Assembly (NCBI GenBank): GCA_910587475.1
Contig: CAJUMR010000001.1
Span: forward strand, 101,592 to 165,591
Reading direction: 5' to 3'
Source: an uncultured Muribaculaceae bacterium
GTDB taxonomy: Bacteria > Bacteroidota > Bacteroidia > Bacteroidales > Muribaculaceae
Length of the DNA stretch: 64,000 bases
Each line of letters opens with the position of its first letter. Position 1 is the stretch's first letter. This document shows, piece by piece, positions 1 to 9,359 of this stretch. The notes beneath the pieces are model-generated. The model was not told the origin of the DNA. It worked only from the letters and a program-made list of their open reading frames with translations, and did not search any database. Both the position numbers and the translations under genes were made by a program.

Positions 1-726
1 CTCTATGGCATGCCGTGCCGCATCGACGAAATAAATGCCATTGCCGATGCTTACGGCATTCCGGTCCTCGAAGACGCGGCCGAAGCTCTTGGCTCGGAGT
101 ATGATGGCCGTAAGTGCGGATCTTCTTCTGTTTTTGGAGCTTTGAGTTTCAATGGCAACAAGATGATTACGACGTCGGGTGGGGGAGCTTTGGTTTGCCA
201 CGACGAAGAGACGGCGGGGCGGGCGAAGTTCTATGCCACTCAGGCAAGGGAAAACCGTGCATACTACTATCACGAAACCATTGGATATAACTATCGCCTG
301 AGCAATATTTCGGCCGCGATAGGATGCGGGCAGATGGATGTGCTTCCCGAAAGAGTGAACCGGCGCCGCCAGATCAGAAAACTTTATGCTGATATGCTCT
401 CAGATTGCCCGCATATCAAAGTTCAGGACAATCCTGACAGCCGTTTCAACTCTAACTTCTGGCTGTCGACAATATCGTTCGATGACATTACGCGTCATAC
501 GCCCGACGACCTCAGGCTCTACCTTGCTGAAGACAATATCGAGTCGCGGCTCATGTGGCGACCCATGCACATGCAGCCTGTTTTTGCTGATGCTCCATAT
601 TATGGATCCGATGTTTCCGACCGTCTGTTTAACAGTGGATTGTGTCTGCCGAGTGGATCATCGTTGTCAGACAGCGACATAGAGCGTGTCGCCGACCGTA
701 TCAAATGCTTCTTCAAACAACGGTGA
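1..726 (+). CDS. DegT/DnrJ/EryC1/StrS aminotransferase (5' truncated)
   Basis: The frame is open from the first base, so the gene starts outside the window; 241 C-terminal residues are present. This is a PLP-dependent sugar aminotransferase of the DegT/DnrJ/EryC1/StrS family. The visible core has the PLP-contacting VLEDAAEALGS segment and the Schiff-base lysine in FNGNKMITTSGGG, a form typical of PglE-like enzymes that aminate 4-keto-6-deoxy nucleotide sugars. The C-terminal LPSGSSLSDSDIERV segment is also usual for the family. It lies 3 bp from a HAD phosphatase and upstream of gmd-fcl, so it probably belongs to a capsule, O-antigen or glycoprotein-glycan locus. The exact sugar substrate cannot be read from the sequence. 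Confidence 0.88.
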   Translation, partial: LYGMPCRIDEINAIADAYGIPVLEDAAEALGSEYDGRKCGSSSVFGALSFNGNKMITTSGGGALVCHDEETAGRAKFYATQARENRAYYYHETIGYNYRLSNISAAIGCGQMDVLPERVNRRRQIRKLYADMLSDCPHIKVQDNPDSRFNSNFWLSTISFDDITRHTPDDLRLYLAEDNIESRLMWRPMHMQPVFADAPYYGSDVSDRLFNSGLCLPSGSSLSDSDIERVADRIKCFFKQR

Positions 727-729
727 TAC

Positions 730-1404
730 ATGGGTGGAAGTGACCGCATATGTGTGGCTTTTGACCTCGACGACACTCTTTATAAGGAGATTGAGTTTGT
801 CAGATCGGGCTGGCGCGCAGTGGCCGATACATTCGCCCGCTACAGCGATACCGGCAGCGATGGCTTGTTCTCGGTAATGTCGACTGCGGTCAATGCGTTC
901 GATGCCTTGCTGGCACTTCCGGCTCTCAAACACGTCGGCATCACAATCGAAGACATCCTTGATATCTATCGTACCCACCATCCCGACATCTCTCTTCCCG
1001 ATGACAGTTTTGCCGTGCTGTCGGAACTAAAGCGGCGAAACATTCCGCTCGCACTCATTACCGATGGCCGGAGTCTGACTCAGCGCAATAAGATCGCTGC
1101 CCTCGGGCTCGATCGCTTCTTTAATGACGATCTCATTATCATAAGTGGGGAAACCGGAGTCGATAAGTACTCTTCTGCGCCATTCATGCTGCTTGACTCG
1201 CGACTCGAAGCCGATCATTATTTCTACGTCGGCGATAATCTCGCAAAAGATTTCTTTCAACCAAACAAAATGGGCTGGACAACAATCATGTTGAATGACA
1301 CAGACCATGTCAACATCCACCCTCAGGACAGGTCAAAAGTCGATCCAGACCATTGGCCGTCTAAAACGATAAATAAAATAACAGAACTGCTTAATCTCAT
1401 ATAA
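730..1404 (+). CDS. HAD-superfamily hydrolase (phosphatase)
   Basis: A 224-aa HAD-like phosphohydrolase. Motif I is FDLDDTLY near residue 12 (nucleophile Asp plus acid/base Asp), motif II is around LALITDGRS, and motif IV is VGDNLAKDF, which supplies Mg-binding aspartate. The helical cap between motifs I and II matches the subfamily of small-metabolite phosphatases that includes YjjG-like nucleotidases. The gene sits 3 bp after the aminotransferase and 2 bp before gmd, so it is very likely co-transcribed with nucleotide-sugar genes and may dephosphorylate a sugar-phosphate intermediate. That role is inference from context; the substrate is unknown. Confidence 0.8.
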   Translation: MGGSDRICVAFDLDDTLYKEIEFVRSGWRAVADTFARYSDTGSDGLFSVMSTAVNAFDALLALPALKHVGITIEDILDIYRTHHPDISLPDDSFAVLSELKRRNIPLALITDGRSLTQRNKIAALGLDRFFNDDLIIISGETGVDKYSSAPFMLLDSRLEADHYFYVGDNLAKDFFQPNKMGWTTIMLNDTDHVNIHPQDRSKVDPDHWPSKTINKITELLNLI

Positions 1405-1406
1405 TT

Positions 1407-2477
1407 ATGCCCACAGCCTTAATCACTGGAATTACCGGCCAGGACGGATCGTTTCTCGCCGAATTTCTCATAGAAAAAGGGTATGAAGTCCACGGCATCA
1501 TACGTCGTAGCTCATCTTTCAACACCGGACGCATCGAGCATCTGTATCTTGACGAATGGGTTCGCGACATGCACCGTAAAAGATTGTTGCACCTTCATTA
1601 CGGAGATATGACCGACTCATCGTCGTTGATACGCATCATCGCCGAGGTGAAACCCGATGAAATCTACAACCTTGCGGCGCAGAGTCACGTAAAAGTTTCC
1701 TTTGATGTGCCTGAGTACACGGCCGATGTTGATGCAGTAGGGACGCTACGCCTCCTCGAGGCTGTGCGCATTCTTCACATGGAGCACGATTGCAAAATAT
1801 ATCAGGCTTCGACATCGGAGCTTTTCGGTAAAGTGCAGGAAATTCCGCAGAATGAAAAGACTCCGTTCTATCCGCGTTCGCCTTATGGAGTTGCCAAACT
1901 CTATAGCTTCTGGATAATGAAGAATTACCGCGAAAGCTACGGCATGTTCACCGCCAACGGCATCCTGTTCAACCACGAATCAGAGCGGCGCGGCGAAAAC
2001 TTTGTAACACGTAAGATCACCCTCGCGGCTGCTCGCATCGCTGCCGGATTACAGGAGAAGCTATATCTCGGCAATCTCAACGCTCTCCGCGACTGGGGCT
2101 ATGCACGTGACTACGTCGAATGTATGTGGCTGATCCTACAGCAGAAAGAACCTTCAGATTATGTGATTGCTACCGGTGAGTACCATTCGGTGCGCGAATT
2201 CGCCACATTGGCATTTCAACGAGCCGGCATTACACTCCGATGGGAAGGCGAGGGGCTTGATGAGAAGGGCATAAACACAGCTGATGGACGGGTGCTCGTA
2301 GAGGTAGATCCAAGATTTTTCAGGCCCTCGGAAGTCGAGCAACTGCTCGGCGACCCGTCGAAAGCCCGCAGCGAATTAGGTTGGAATCCTACTAAAACTT
2401 CATTCACTGACCTCGTCAGGATTATGGTCGACGCAGACATGAAACTCGTCAAAAACGATAATGTACAGAAATTATGA
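1407..2477 (+). CDS. gmd: GDP-mannose 4,6-dehydratase
   Basis: Converts GDP-D-mannose to GDP-4-dehydro-6-deoxy-D-mannose, the first step of GDP-L-fucose synthesis. The 356-aa protein opens with the Rossmann motif TGITGQDGS and the Gmd-type [20 protein letters not shown] segment. The extended-SDR catalytic set is visible as STSELFG (Ser/Thr plus Glu) and SPYGVAKLY (Tyr and Lys). Its length is normal for the family. The stop overlaps the fcl start by 4 bp, indicating translational coupling with the next enzyme of the pathway. Confidence 0.96.
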   Translation: MPTALITGITGQDGSFLAEFLIEKGYEVHGIIRRSSSFNTGRIEHLYLDEWVRDMHRKRLLHLHYGDMTDSSSLIRIIAEVKPDEIYNLAAQSHVKVSFDVPEYTADVDAVGTLRLLEAVRILHMEHDCKIYQASTSELFGKVQEIPQNEKTPFYPRSPYGVAKLYSFWIMKNYRESYGMFTANGILFNHESERRGENFVTRKITLAAARIAAGLQEKLYLGNLNALRDWGYARDYVECMWLILQQKEPSDYVIATGEYHSVREFATLAFQRAGITLRWEGEGLDEKGINTADGRVLVEVDPRFFRPSEVEQLLGDPSKARSELGWNPTKTSFTDLVRIMVDADMKLVKNDNVQKL

Positions 2478-3556
2478 TTGCCAAAGACACCAAAATTTAT
2501 GTTGCAGGCCATCGTGGACTCGTAGGCTCTGCCATATATAGAAACCTTGTCGATCGCGGCTTCACTAATCTCGTAGGGCGCACTCATTCCGAACTCGATT
2601 TGCTTGATCCGCTCGCCGTACGCTCGTTTTTTGATGCCGAACGCCCTGAAGTTGTCATACTCGCCGCCGCCCATGTAGGTGGCATAATGGCAAATTCGAC
2701 ATATCGTGCCGATTTCATATATGAAAACTTACAGATCCAGCAGAATGTGATAGGCGAAGCCTTCCGTCATGGAGTCAAGCGTCTGCTTTTCCTCGGGTCG
2801 ACATGTATATATCCCCGTGAGGCTCAACAACCGATCAAAGAAGACGCGTTGCTGACCTCAGCGCTCGAATACACCAACGAGCCATATGCCATAGCCAAGA
2901 TTGCAGGCATGAAATTGTGTGAGTCGTTCAATCTGCAATATGGCACGGAATATCTTGCCGTGATGCCGACCAATCTCTACGGACCTAACGACAATTTCCA
3001 TCTCGAAAATTCCCATGTCCTGCCGGCTATGATTCGCAAGATGCATCTCGCCAAGTTGCTGTCGAATAATGATTTTGATCTCATTCGGCAGGATCTCGAC
3101 GCCCGACCGATCAAAGATTTCGACCATAAGGCCGCAAGCGATGCTCAGATAGCCGACAGACTGAGCCATTATGGAATACATGCCGGACATCTCGATCTCT
3201 GGGGATCAGGACGTCCTTTGCGCGAATTTCTTTGGAGCGAGGATATGGCTGACGCATCGGTCCATGTGTTGCTTAATGTCAGCTTCGACGATCTGAAAAA
3301 GGATGCCGGCCAAGATGTGCGCAATACCCACATCAATGTCGGCACAGGCAAGGAACTGTCCATAGCCCGGCTTGCTGAAAAGATTAGAGATGCTGTCGGT
3401 TTTAAAGGCGAATTGAGGTGGGACGCATCAAAGCCCGACGGCACAATGCGAAAATTGTGCGATGTAAGCCGTCTGCATAAACTCGGCTGGCGCCATAAAG
3501 TCGAACTCGACGAAGGCATCCGCAGGCTTTACGATTGGTATATCGAATCAATCTGA
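2474..3556 (+). CDS. fcl: GDP-L-fucose synthase
   Basis: Epimerase/reductase that turns the Gmd product into GDP-L-fucose with NADPH. It is a 360-aa extended SDR with the N-terminal [11 protein letters not shown] nucleotide-binding loop, the LGSTCIYP serine motif and the catalytic YAIAKIAG. It is about 40 residues longer than the E. coli enzyme because of an insert around residues 195-235, between the MIRKMHLAK and [12 protein letters not shown] segments; I believe longer forms are common in Bacteroidota. The start overlaps the gmd stop (ATGA). GDP-fucose in gut Bacteroidales feeds surface glycans and glycoproteins. Confidence 0.95.
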   Translation: MIAKDTKIYVAGHRGLVGSAIYRNLVDRGFTNLVGRTHSELDLLDPLAVRSFFDAERPEVVILAAAHVGGIMANSTYRADFIYENLQIQQNVIGEAFRHGVKRLLFLGSTCIYPREAQQPIKEDALLTSALEYTNEPYAIAKIAGMKLCESFNLQYGTEYLAVMPTNLYGPNDNFHLENSHVLPAMIRKMHLAKLLSNNDFDLIRQDLDARPIKDFDHKAASDAQIADRLSHYGIHAGHLDLWGSGRPLREFLWSEDMADASVHVLLNVSFDDLKKDAGQDVRNTHINVGTGKELSIARLAEKIRDAVGFKGELRWDASKPDGTMRKLCDVSRLHKLGWRHKVELDEGIRRLYDWYIESI

Positions 3557-3564
3557 GTGTGGAC

Positions 3565-4266
3565 ATGACCATGGAAAATCGTCGTTTCACCGTAAGCGCC
3601 GACGACTTGAAAGTCGAGTGCCTCAGGCGCAAGTACTGCGACTTGCTCTCTCAGCCCGAAGTATTTCCTTCTGAAGAGAACTGGGAGTTCATCATCAGCT
3701 ATAGGCTTCATGGTCTCGGAAGCAAACTATATCGCAAATTTTTGGTATCACATCTGCTTGATGAAGACCAAAGGAGTGATTACCATTTATCTGCGATACG
3801 TAATTTCCCTCGTTACCTGAGGGCTGTAGATCGTGCCGATGCTATAGCGACCGTCTATTCCGACCCTCTGACATCTGCAGGAGCATTCGTAAGCCTTGTT
3901 CACGAATGTCAGCTGTTTGACTGCGAGCAGATCGGTGAACTCATCGACAAGGGCTACCCCGATCTTGCAGCTGAGCTTCTTGATGCTTTTCAGCCAGAAT
4001 ACGATGGCGATACGATCGACGCCATGCAGTTTCTTCTGTCAAAGTTTGACTCTATTCCGGCACTTGGCTCTATTGAGATCCACAAGGGGATGTTCAAGAC
4101 CGAACGCCGATATATATGTCCCGATGGCCATTCCAACCCTCACGACGCCATCTATTGTTGTGAGGCCGGATGTGGCAAGGACATACGCGGACTGACGGCT
4201 GATAATCGACGGGCCATAGAACTATTTTCTGAAAGGGTGGAAATTCTGAGGGAAATGCTCGATTGA
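3565..4266 (+). CDS. conserved hypothetical protein with Cys/His cluster
   Basis: I do not recognise this 233-aa protein. The start at 3565 is preferred over an in-frame upstream codon at 3535 that would overlap fcl; ATG 3571 is also possible. Most of the protein is predicted helical and acidic with no signal peptide or membrane segment. Near the C-terminus (about residues 185-210) there is a cluster YICPDGHSNP...YCCEAGCGKDI whose Cys and His spacing resembles a small zinc ribbon. It lies between the fucose genes and the (p)ppGpp synthetase gene and could be read from either transcript. Confidence 0.7.
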   Translation: MTMENRRFTVSADDLKVECLRRKYCDLLSQPEVFPSEENWEFIISYRLHGLGSKLYRKFLVSHLLDEDQRSDYHLSAIRNFPRYLRAVDRADAIATVYSDPLTSAGAFVSLVHECQLFDCEQIGELIDKGYPDLAAELLDAFQPEYDGDTIDAMQFLLSKFDSIPALGSIEIHKGMFKTERRYICPDGHSNPHDAIYCCEAGCGKDIRGLTADNRRAIELFSERVEILREMLD

Positions 4267-4293
4267 AAACTGTGATCCTATCAAAAAAATGCT

Positions 4294-4301
4294 TAATTTT
4301 G
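4294..4301 (+). promoter_or_regulatory. candidate -7 element for rsh
   Basis: TAATTTTG matches the Bacteroidota -7 consensus TAnnTTTG, 22 bp before the rsh ATG. No clear TTTG lies at the expected -33 distance (TGTG is the nearest), so this is weaker than other promoters in the window. Confidence 0.4.
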
Positions 4302-4323
4302 AATTCTCAAAATTTATGCGTTT

Positions 4324-6528
4324 ATGGAACAAGTTTTTTTCACTGCCGAAGAACGTGGTCAACTTATCCCATTGTGCCGGTCGCTGCTGCGATATGGCCG
4401 CGGCGTCGTTTCGTCTGATGACTTCAACAGATTGAAATCGCTTGTGGCCGAAGCTGTCAAGGCAGACGCATACCATCGCGACCGCTTCGCGTTGAATCCT
4501 GTCATTCGCAGCCTTGCCGCCTGTGAATTGCTTTGCGAACGTCTTAGCCCCGACCGCAACATGATCGCGGCCATGATGATCTACAATCTCTACCGACGTG
4601 AATTTGTCACCCGCGACAAGATCGTAAAAGAGTGGGGCGATGATGTCGCCAAGATCGTCGATGGCTTGAACAAGGTGTCGTCGCTATACAGCAGGCATGC
4701 ATTGGTCGGCAGTGAGAATTTCCGCAATCTGTTGCTGACCTTTGCCGAAGATATCAGGGTCATAATATTGATGATCCTCGACCGTCTCGCGTTGATGCGT
4801 GCCATCAATCATCATCCCGACCAGCGTCAAGTGTGCGATGTGGCCTATGAAGTCAGCTATCTGTATGCTCCGCTTGCCCATAGACTGGGACTCTACAGTG
4901 TAAAGTCTGAGTTGGAAGACATGTCGTTGAAGTACACCAACAGAGACGTTTTCTCGCAGATCGCCCATAAACTCAACGAAACTAAAGCAAGCCGCGACGC
5001 TTATATCGCCGATTTCATCAGGCCCGTAAAGGAAAAACTTGAACGCGAAGGCTTGAAATTCGAGATCAAAGGACGCACCAAGTCGATATCGTCGATCTGG
5101 AACAAAATGAAAAAGCAGAAAAACGATCTCGAAAATATATACGACCTTTTTGCTATCCGCATTATTCTCGACGTTCCGCCCGAGCGAGAGAAGAACGAGT
5201 GCTGGCTCGCATATTCAATCGTGACCGACATGTACAGACCCAATCCGTCGCGACTCAAAGATTGGCTCAGCATACCGAAGAGCAACGGTTATGAATCTTT
5301 ACATATAACTGTCTACGGCCCGGAAAACAAATGGGTCGAAGTGCAGATACGAAGCAAACGCATGGACACCATCGCCGAAAAAGGTCTGGCGGCTCATTGG
5401 AAATACAAAGGCATCAAGAGTGAAGGCAACCTTGACGCTTGGATGAACAATGTCCGCGACATCCTGGAGGCGGCGGAGACCGGCCCGATGGAACTGATGA
5501 AAAACATGAGGATGGACGTCTACGATAAGGAAGTCTTTGCGTTCACCCCCAAAGGAGACCTCTATCGTTTCCCGCTCGGTGCCACTCTGCTCGACTTTGC
5601 CTTCGGCATTCACACAAATGTCGGAAGTCAGTGCACCGGAGGACGTGTCAACGGCAAAAATCAGAAAATCAATTATAAGCTCCAGAGCGGCGACACTGTC
5701 GAGATATTCACATCTTCGCAGCAGATGCCTAAGCAGGATTGGCTCAACTATGTCGTCACATCAAAGGCCCGCAACAAGATCCGTGTAGCCCTCAAAGAGC
5801 AACAGAGCCGCATTGCCGAACTTGGCAAGGAACTGCTGCAGCGCAGATTTAAAAATCGCAAGATTGAAATCGACGAATCTTTACTTTCAAAGGTGATCAA
5901 GAAACTCGGTTTCAAGACCATCACTGATTTTTTTGCCCGTATTGCCGACGAATCACTCGACATCAACAGCGTGGTCGAAAGCTATCTCGCTCTCACCAAG
6001 GCTGCCGACGAAGCCGAGAAAATATCGGCGAGCGAATACACCCTTCAGGCTTCAGCCGAAGCCGACTCCCGCCAATCCGACGACATACTCGTAATTGGCG
6101 ACAACATCAAGGGCATAAACTATCGCCTTGCCAAATGCTGCAATCCTATTTATGGCGATGACGTGTTTGGTTTCATTTCGTCTGAAGGTGTGATAAAAAT
6201 CCATCGCTCCGATTGTCCGAATGCTGCTAACATTAGAGACAAATATCCCTATCGTCTCATACGCACTCAGTGGAGCGGTAAGATTGGATCTCAGTTCGGC
6301 GCTACACTGAGGATTGTCGGCAATGACGACATCGGCATTGTCACCAACATAACGTCGATTATCAATAAAGAGAAAAACATCTCCCTCCGAAGCATAACTG
6401 TCGACAGCAATGATGGACTCTTCCAGGGCTACCTTATTGTCGGAGTCAACGACACAACTTCGCTAAATCAATTAATCAAAAAAATCCAGACCGTTAAAGG
6501 TGTAAAAAATGTACAACGCAGTAAATAA
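4324..6528 (+). CDS. relA: RelA/SpoT-family (p)ppGpp synthetase, hydrolase domain inactive
   Basis: A 734-aa long RSH enzyme making the alarmone (p)ppGpp. The N-terminal HD hydrolase fold remains, but its metal ligands are gone: the first His is Ser63 in VIRSLAA, and the usual HDxxED is replaced around residues 87-93 (YNLYRRE); the last motif is LDRLALMRA instead of LADRxHNMRT. The synthetase domain is intact (GRTKSISSIW, IYDLFAIRI, SNGYESLHITV), with R310-L-K-D313, the RXKD signature usually found in bifunctional enzymes rather than the EXDD of RelA. TGS (EVFAFTPKGDLYRFP), a conserved Cys-rich region (LAKCCNPI...HRSDCPN) and a C-terminal ACT domain follow. It probably works as the synthetase partner of a SpoT-like hydrolase elsewhere. 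Confidence 0.93.
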   Translation: MEQVFFTAEERGQLIPLCRSLLRYGRGVVSSDDFNRLKSLVAEAVKADAYHRDRFALNPVIRSLAACELLCERLSPDRNMIAAMMIYNLYRREFVTRDKIVKEWGDDVAKIVDGLNKVSSLYSRHALVGSENFRNLLLTFAEDIRVIILMILDRLALMRAINHHPDQRQVCDVAYEVSYLYAPLAHRLGLYSVKSELEDMSLKYTNRDVFSQIAHKLNETKASRDAYIADFIRPVKEKLEREGLKFEIKGRTKSISSIWNKMKKQKNDLENIYDLFAIRIILDVPPEREKNECWLAYSIVTDMYRPNPSRLKDWLSIPKSNGYESLHITVYGPENKWVEVQIRSKRMDTIAEKGLAAHWKYKGIKSEGNLDAWMNNVRDILEAAETGPMELMKNMRMDVYDKEVFAFTPKGDLYRFPLGATLLDFAFGIHTNVGSQCTGGRVNGKNQKINYKLQSGDTVEIFTSSQQMPKQDWLNYVVTSKARNKIRVALKEQQSRIAELGKELLQRRFKNRKIEIDESLLSKVIKKLGFKTITDFFARIADESLDINSVVESYLALTKAADEAEKISASEYTLQASAEADSRQSDDILVIGDNIKGINYRLAKCCNPIYGDDVFGFISSEGVIKIHRSDCPNAANIRDKYPYRLIRTQWSGKIGSQFGATLRIVGNDDIGIVTNITSIINKEKNISLRSITVDSNDGLFQGYLIVGVNDTTSLNQLIKKIQTVKGVKNVQRSK

Positions 6529-7315
6529 ATTCATCATATCCGCATGCTTCGCCGCTACATTGTTGTCATGTGGTAACTCTGATCGTGAATCAGCTCAGCA
6601 ACTGAGTGATGCAGCTCAAGTCGAAATCAGTGCCGGCCGTTACGAAGGGGCCATAATGTTGCTCGATACTCTCGACACACGTTTTGCAGCCGAAGTGGAG
6701 GTCAGGAGATCGGCTATGAAATTCCGTGCTATGGCTGTCGAGGGCTTGACCATACGCCGCATTTCAGCGGTCGACGACACCCTGGCATTTCTCAAAGCCG
6801 AAATTGATCGTCTCGATCAGCAGTTTGAATATGTAGCCAATCCCGGCAAAGGACTTGGCGGCAACTATGTGGCAAAATCGTTGGCGAAGTCAAAATCTTA
6901 TCTTTTGCCCCGCGTCAACGATGAAGGATATTTCACACTCTCTGTAAAGATGCCCAAATCTATCGGCTTTGAATATATAAAATTCAATCAGGGCAGTCAA
7001 TCCGCTTCCACCCAGCCGATAAAGGCTTCGCGTCTTGTCAAGGTTGAGGGTTCTGAGATGACCGTTCTTCAGCAGGAAGATGTCACTTCGGCTTTTGATT
7101 GGATGCTCGATCATTCGGCCGACAGCTATGAACTCATCGGAACAAAGTCGTCGATCAAGCAGAAACTTAGCCCCGAGCTCTATGGAGCCATGATCGAGAC
7201 TTGGCAATTTGCACAAGCCCGACAGGCTCATCGTCAGGCACTTATCGAACGCGAGAAACTCGAGCGGAAGCTCCAGTTGTGCCGCGACCAGATTGCCAAC
7301 GCTATCGATCGCTGA
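6509..7315 (+). CDS. predicted lipoprotein, function unknown
   Basis: A 268-aa protein with a type II signal peptide: a hydrophobic stretch ending in the lipobox LLSC (Cys21), followed by Gly-Asn, consistent with a lipid-anchored envelope protein. The mature part is helical, with a Lys/Arg/Glu-rich possible coiled coil at the C-terminus (about residues 235-265) and a central beta-rich segment. I recognise no named family. The start overlaps the last 20 bp of the rsh gene in another frame, so the two are translationally linked; this pairing says nothing clear about function. Confidence 0.75.
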   Translation: MYNAVNKFIISACFAATLLSCGNSDRESAQQLSDAAQVEISAGRYEGAIMLLDTLDTRFAAEVEVRRSAMKFRAMAVEGLTIRRISAVDDTLAFLKAEIDRLDQQFEYVANPGKGLGGNYVAKSLAKSKSYLLPRVNDEGYFTLSVKMPKSIGFEYIKFNQGSQSASTQPIKASRLVKVEGSEMTVLQQEDVTSAFDWMLDHSADSYELIGTKSSIKQKLSPELYGAMIETWQFAQARQAHRQALIEREKLERKLQLCRDQIANAIDR

Positions 7316-7320
7316 TGCGG

Positions 7321-7351
7321 TTGTATAAGTCGATAATTTATCGTATATTTG
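7321..7351 (+). promoter_or_regulatory. dnaN promoter (Bacteroidota type)
   Basis: TTG (7321-7323), 20-bp spacer, TATATTTG (7344-7351) fits TTTG-N19/20-TAnnTTTG. It starts a new transcription unit 70 bp before dnaN. Confidence 0.65.
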
Positions 7352-7423
7352 CCATAAATTATAGAACTGATTGGTCATACATCAGATCCTGCTATTTGTA
7401 ACAAAACTAAAACTCTACAATAT

Positions 7424-8554
7424 ATGAAGTTCAACGTACCCAGCAAAACTCTCTATAGTGCTGTATCATCTGTCAGCAAAGTCATCAATTCAAAAAACGC
7501 GCTGACTATTCTCGACAACTTCCTGATCGAATTGAAAGACGACGTTCTTACTGTGACAGGTTCAGATCTCGAAAATTCTCTCACTGCGCGTATTGCCGTA
7601 ACTGAGGCTGAAGGTTCTGGACGTTTCTGCATCGGAGCGCGACGTCTGGTTGAACTTCTGCGCGAGATGCCAGATCAGGGTATTTCTTTCACAATCAACG
7701 ACACAACCCTCGAGATTGAGATTGAATATTCAAGTGGTAATTACACACTGGTTGCGATTACCGGTGACGAATACCCCGCCTTCAAGCCCGATCCCGACGA
7801 AAAGGAACCTATTTCATTCTCATGCGCGCCTCAGGATCTGATCAAAGGTATCGACAACACAATTTTTGCCGTTGGCAACGATGACCTGCGCCCGATGATG
7901 ATGGGCATCTTCTTCGACATCAAACCCGACTCGATAACGTTTGTTGCAACCGACACACGTAAACTCGTGCGATATATCTGCCGCAACATCGCTCCCGGTG
8001 TCGAGGGATCATGCCTCTTGCCTGTCAAACCGGCGACTATCATCAAGAACGTATTCGCCAAAGACGAGCATCTCACCATTACGATGAACTCAAAGAACGC
8101 CACGCTCGAAAGCGCTGCTTTCACGTTCAAATGCAGCTTCCTCAACGGCCGTTTCCCCGACTACAACCGTGTGATACCCAAAAACAACCCCTACACTCTG
8201 ACTGCCGACCGTCTCTCATTTCTTACAGCCGTGCGTCGCGTCGGTGTGTTTGTCGACCCGGCTTTCGGTCTCGAAAAGTTCCGCATCACTCCCGAGCGTG
8301 TCCTCCTCAAATCAAGCGACCAAGGCAACTGCACGAGCGCTCGTGAGCAAGTGCCCTGTTCATTTACCGGCCAGGAACTCACCATCGGATTTAGTGCACC
8401 ATATCTGATTGAAATACTCAACACCATTCCCACAGAGGATATTATCGTCGAACTCTCTGATCCTGGACGCCCGGGACTGTTCCGTCCGACCGAAGACGCC
8501 GAAGGCACAGAGTTGCTCATGTTGCTTATGCCGATGACTGTAGGCGATTTTTGA
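7424..8554 (+). CDS. dnaN: DNA polymerase III beta subunit (sliding clamp)
   Basis: The ring-shaped processivity clamp of the replicative polymerase. The 376-aa protein begins MKFNVPSKTLYSAVSSVSKVI and has three repeated clamp domains of about 120 residues; the C-terminus keeps the conserved LMLLMPM-type ending (family usually ends in MPMR/L, here with a short VGDF tail). Length is normal. It is far from any dnaA visible here, as in many Bacteroidota, and heads a cluster with a polymerase III epsilon-like exonuclease. Confidence 0.96.
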   Translation: MKFNVPSKTLYSAVSSVSKVINSKNALTILDNFLIELKDDVLTVTGSDLENSLTARIAVTEAEGSGRFCIGARRLVELLREMPDQGISFTINDTTLEIEIEYSSGNYTLVAITGDEYPAFKPDPDEKEPISFSCAPQDLIKGIDNTIFAVGNDDLRPMMMGIFFDIKPDSITFVATDTRKLVRYICRNIAPGVEGSCLLPVKPATIIKNVFAKDEHLTITMNSKNATLESAAFTFKCSFLNGRFPDYNRVIPKNNPYTLTADRLSFLTAVRRVGVFVDPAFGLEKFRITPERVLLKSSDQGNCTSAREQVPCSFTGQELTIGFSAPYLIEILNTIPTEDIIVELSDPGRPGLFRPTEDAEGTELLMLLMPMTVGDF

Positions 8555-8590
8555 TTAATGTTACCCCGACAATAACTGTCAATACTGAAA

Positions 8591-9355
8591 ATGAAACTTA
8601 CCCTGCGCCGTCCGATCGTATTTTTCGACCTCGAAACAACCGGAACCAACATATCCCACGATCGGATTGTCGAAATATCAATAGTCAAAGTCATGCCCGA
8701 CGGATCTGAAATCGTCAAGACCCGTCGCGTCAATCCTGAAATGCCGATTCCGGCTGAAGCAACTGCGATCCATCATATCACCGACGATGATGTGAAAAAC
8801 GAACCCACATTCAAGCAGATCGCCAAATCACTTGCCCAGCTGTTCGTTGGTTGCGACATCGCCGGATTTAATTCCAATCGCTTCGACATTCCGTTGCTGG
8901 ATCAGGAATTTCAGCGTGCCGATGTCGATTTTGACTTCAGCAAAGCTCATTTCATCGATGTTCAGACCATTTTCCACAAAAAAGAGCCGCGCACTCTGGT
9001 TGCGGCTTATCGATATTATTGTGGGAAAGAGCTCGAAGATGCCCACAGCGCAAGCGCCGATACAATGGCCACTTATGAGGTACTTAAAGCTCAGCTCGAA
9101 CGCTATGACGATCTTCCGCGCGAAGTAGAAGCCCTTTCGGAATTTGCATCTCAGTCTCGGAATGTCGATTTTGTAGGCCGTCTGGTTTACGACGATCAGA
9201 AACGCGAGGTGATCAACTTTGGTAAGTACAAAGGCCGTTTGGCCGAAGATGTCCTGCGCACTGATCCTGGCTACTATGCTTGGATTATGCAGGGCGACTT
9301 TACAAAAAACACCAAAGACGTTTTCACACGCATCAAGTTAAGACAATCGAAATAA
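8591..9355 (+). CDS. dnaQ: DnaQ-like 3'-5' exonuclease (Pol III epsilon family)
   Basis: A 254-aa DEDDh exonuclease. ExoI is FFDLETTGTN (Asp/Glu), ExoII is AGFNSNRFDIPLL (Asp) and ExoIII is DAHSASADTMATYEVL (His and Asp), so all catalytic residues are present. A C-terminal region around residues 205-250 (VINFGKYKGRLAEDV) resembles the accessory domain seen in several DnaQ/ExoX-type nucleases in this phylum. Being directly downstream of dnaN, it is a good candidate for the proofreading subunit, but a repair exonuclease role is equally possible. Confidence 0.88.
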   Translation: MKLTLRRPIVFFDLETTGTNISHDRIVEISIVKVMPDGSEIVKTRRVNPEMPIPAEATAIHHITDDDVKNEPTFKQIAKSLAQLFVGCDIAGFNSNRFDIPLLDQEFQRADVDFDFSKAHFIDVQTIFHKKEPRTLVAAYRYYCGKELEDAHSASADTMATYEVLKAQLERYDDLPREVEALSEFASQSRNVDFVGRLVYDDQKREVINFGKYKGRLAEDVLRTDPGYYAWIMQGDFTKNTKDVFTRIKLRQSK

Positions 9356-9359
9356 ACCA

